From: Pseudomonadota bacterium
GTDB lineage: Bacteria; Pseudomonadota; Alphaproteobacteria; Sphingomonadales; Sphingomonadaceae
Assembly: GCA_023427285.1 (NCBI GenBank)
Contig: JAEZBH010000012.1
Location: forward strand, 1 to 6,003
Direction: 5' to 3'
Length of the DNA stretch: 6,003 bases
Shown: in pieces, positions 5,935 through 6,003 of the stretch
Numbering within the stretch: the stretch's first letter is position 1
Layout: each line of letters opens with the position of its first letter
The notes under the pieces: generated by a model
Told to the model about the DNA's origin: nothing
The model's input: only the letters and a program-made list of their open reading frames with translations
The model's database searches: none
Position numbers and translations under genes: made by a program

Positions 5935-6003
5935 AGGGCTCCTTTCACCCGGATGCGCGATCCATTTACCTCAACGCTTAGGTGTTCGTTTAGAAGCACA
6001 CTT
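5935..6003. other. Intergenic sequence after the flgE terminator, nothing recognised
   Basis: These 69 bases hold no coding start with a ribosome binding site, no convincing promoter and no strong repeat. The stretch is less GC-rich than the genes and probably belongs to the upstream region of the next gene, outside the window. Confidence 0.4.

Noticed and set aside
5981..6003. Possible inverted repeat GTGT...ACAC at the right edge
   Set aside because: Only four base pairs close before a mismatch, which is too weak, and it is cut by the window edge.

Overview
This window is GC-rich, ordinary bacterial chromosome, most likely from an alphaproteobacterium. Three things point that way: the MnmA N-terminus (NSLGF...[15 protein letters not shown]) is of the alphaproteobacterial type, the flagellar genes sit behind a sigma-54 type promoter, and a textbook CtrA box (TTAA-N7-TTAA) lies at the right-hand end. 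I cannot name a genus from the sequence alone.

Layout from left to right: (1) the 5' part of a CAU-anticodon tRNA (elongator Met most likely) on the minus strand, cut by the window edge, with its own -35/-10 promoter; (2) mnmA on the minus strand, the tRNA 2-thiouridylase; (3) a 205-bp divergent intergenic region with a strong sigma-54 promoter match reading rightwards, a weaker sigma-70 type promoter reading leftwards, and a cluster of overlapping inverted repeats that may be an enhancer or a leader RNA structure; (4) a plus-strand flagellar hook operon fliK-flgD-flgE, closed by a strong intrinsic terminator 9 bp after the flgE stop; (5) about 70 bp of downstream sequence with no recognised gene.

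The three flagellar genes work at one step of flagellum assembly. FlgE is the hook subunit, FlgD is the cap that polymerises it at the distal end, and FliK measures hook length and switches the export apparatus from hook to filament substrates. The fliK-flgD gap is 8 bp and the flgD Shine-Dalgarno sequence overlaps the fliK stop, so the two are probably translationally coupled. flgE follows after 58 bp with its own good ribosome binding site.

The most unusual item is FlgD. It is 364 residues long, and its C-terminal FlgD/Tudor-Ig module occurs twice in tandem, with a gapless 141-residue offset and about 38% identity by hand count. The next most interesting is the CtrA box built into the flgE terminator hairpin. 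I found no mobile element, CRISPR array or clearly undescribed system. The window is a conserved housekeeping and motility region with a few regulatory and architectural curiosities.
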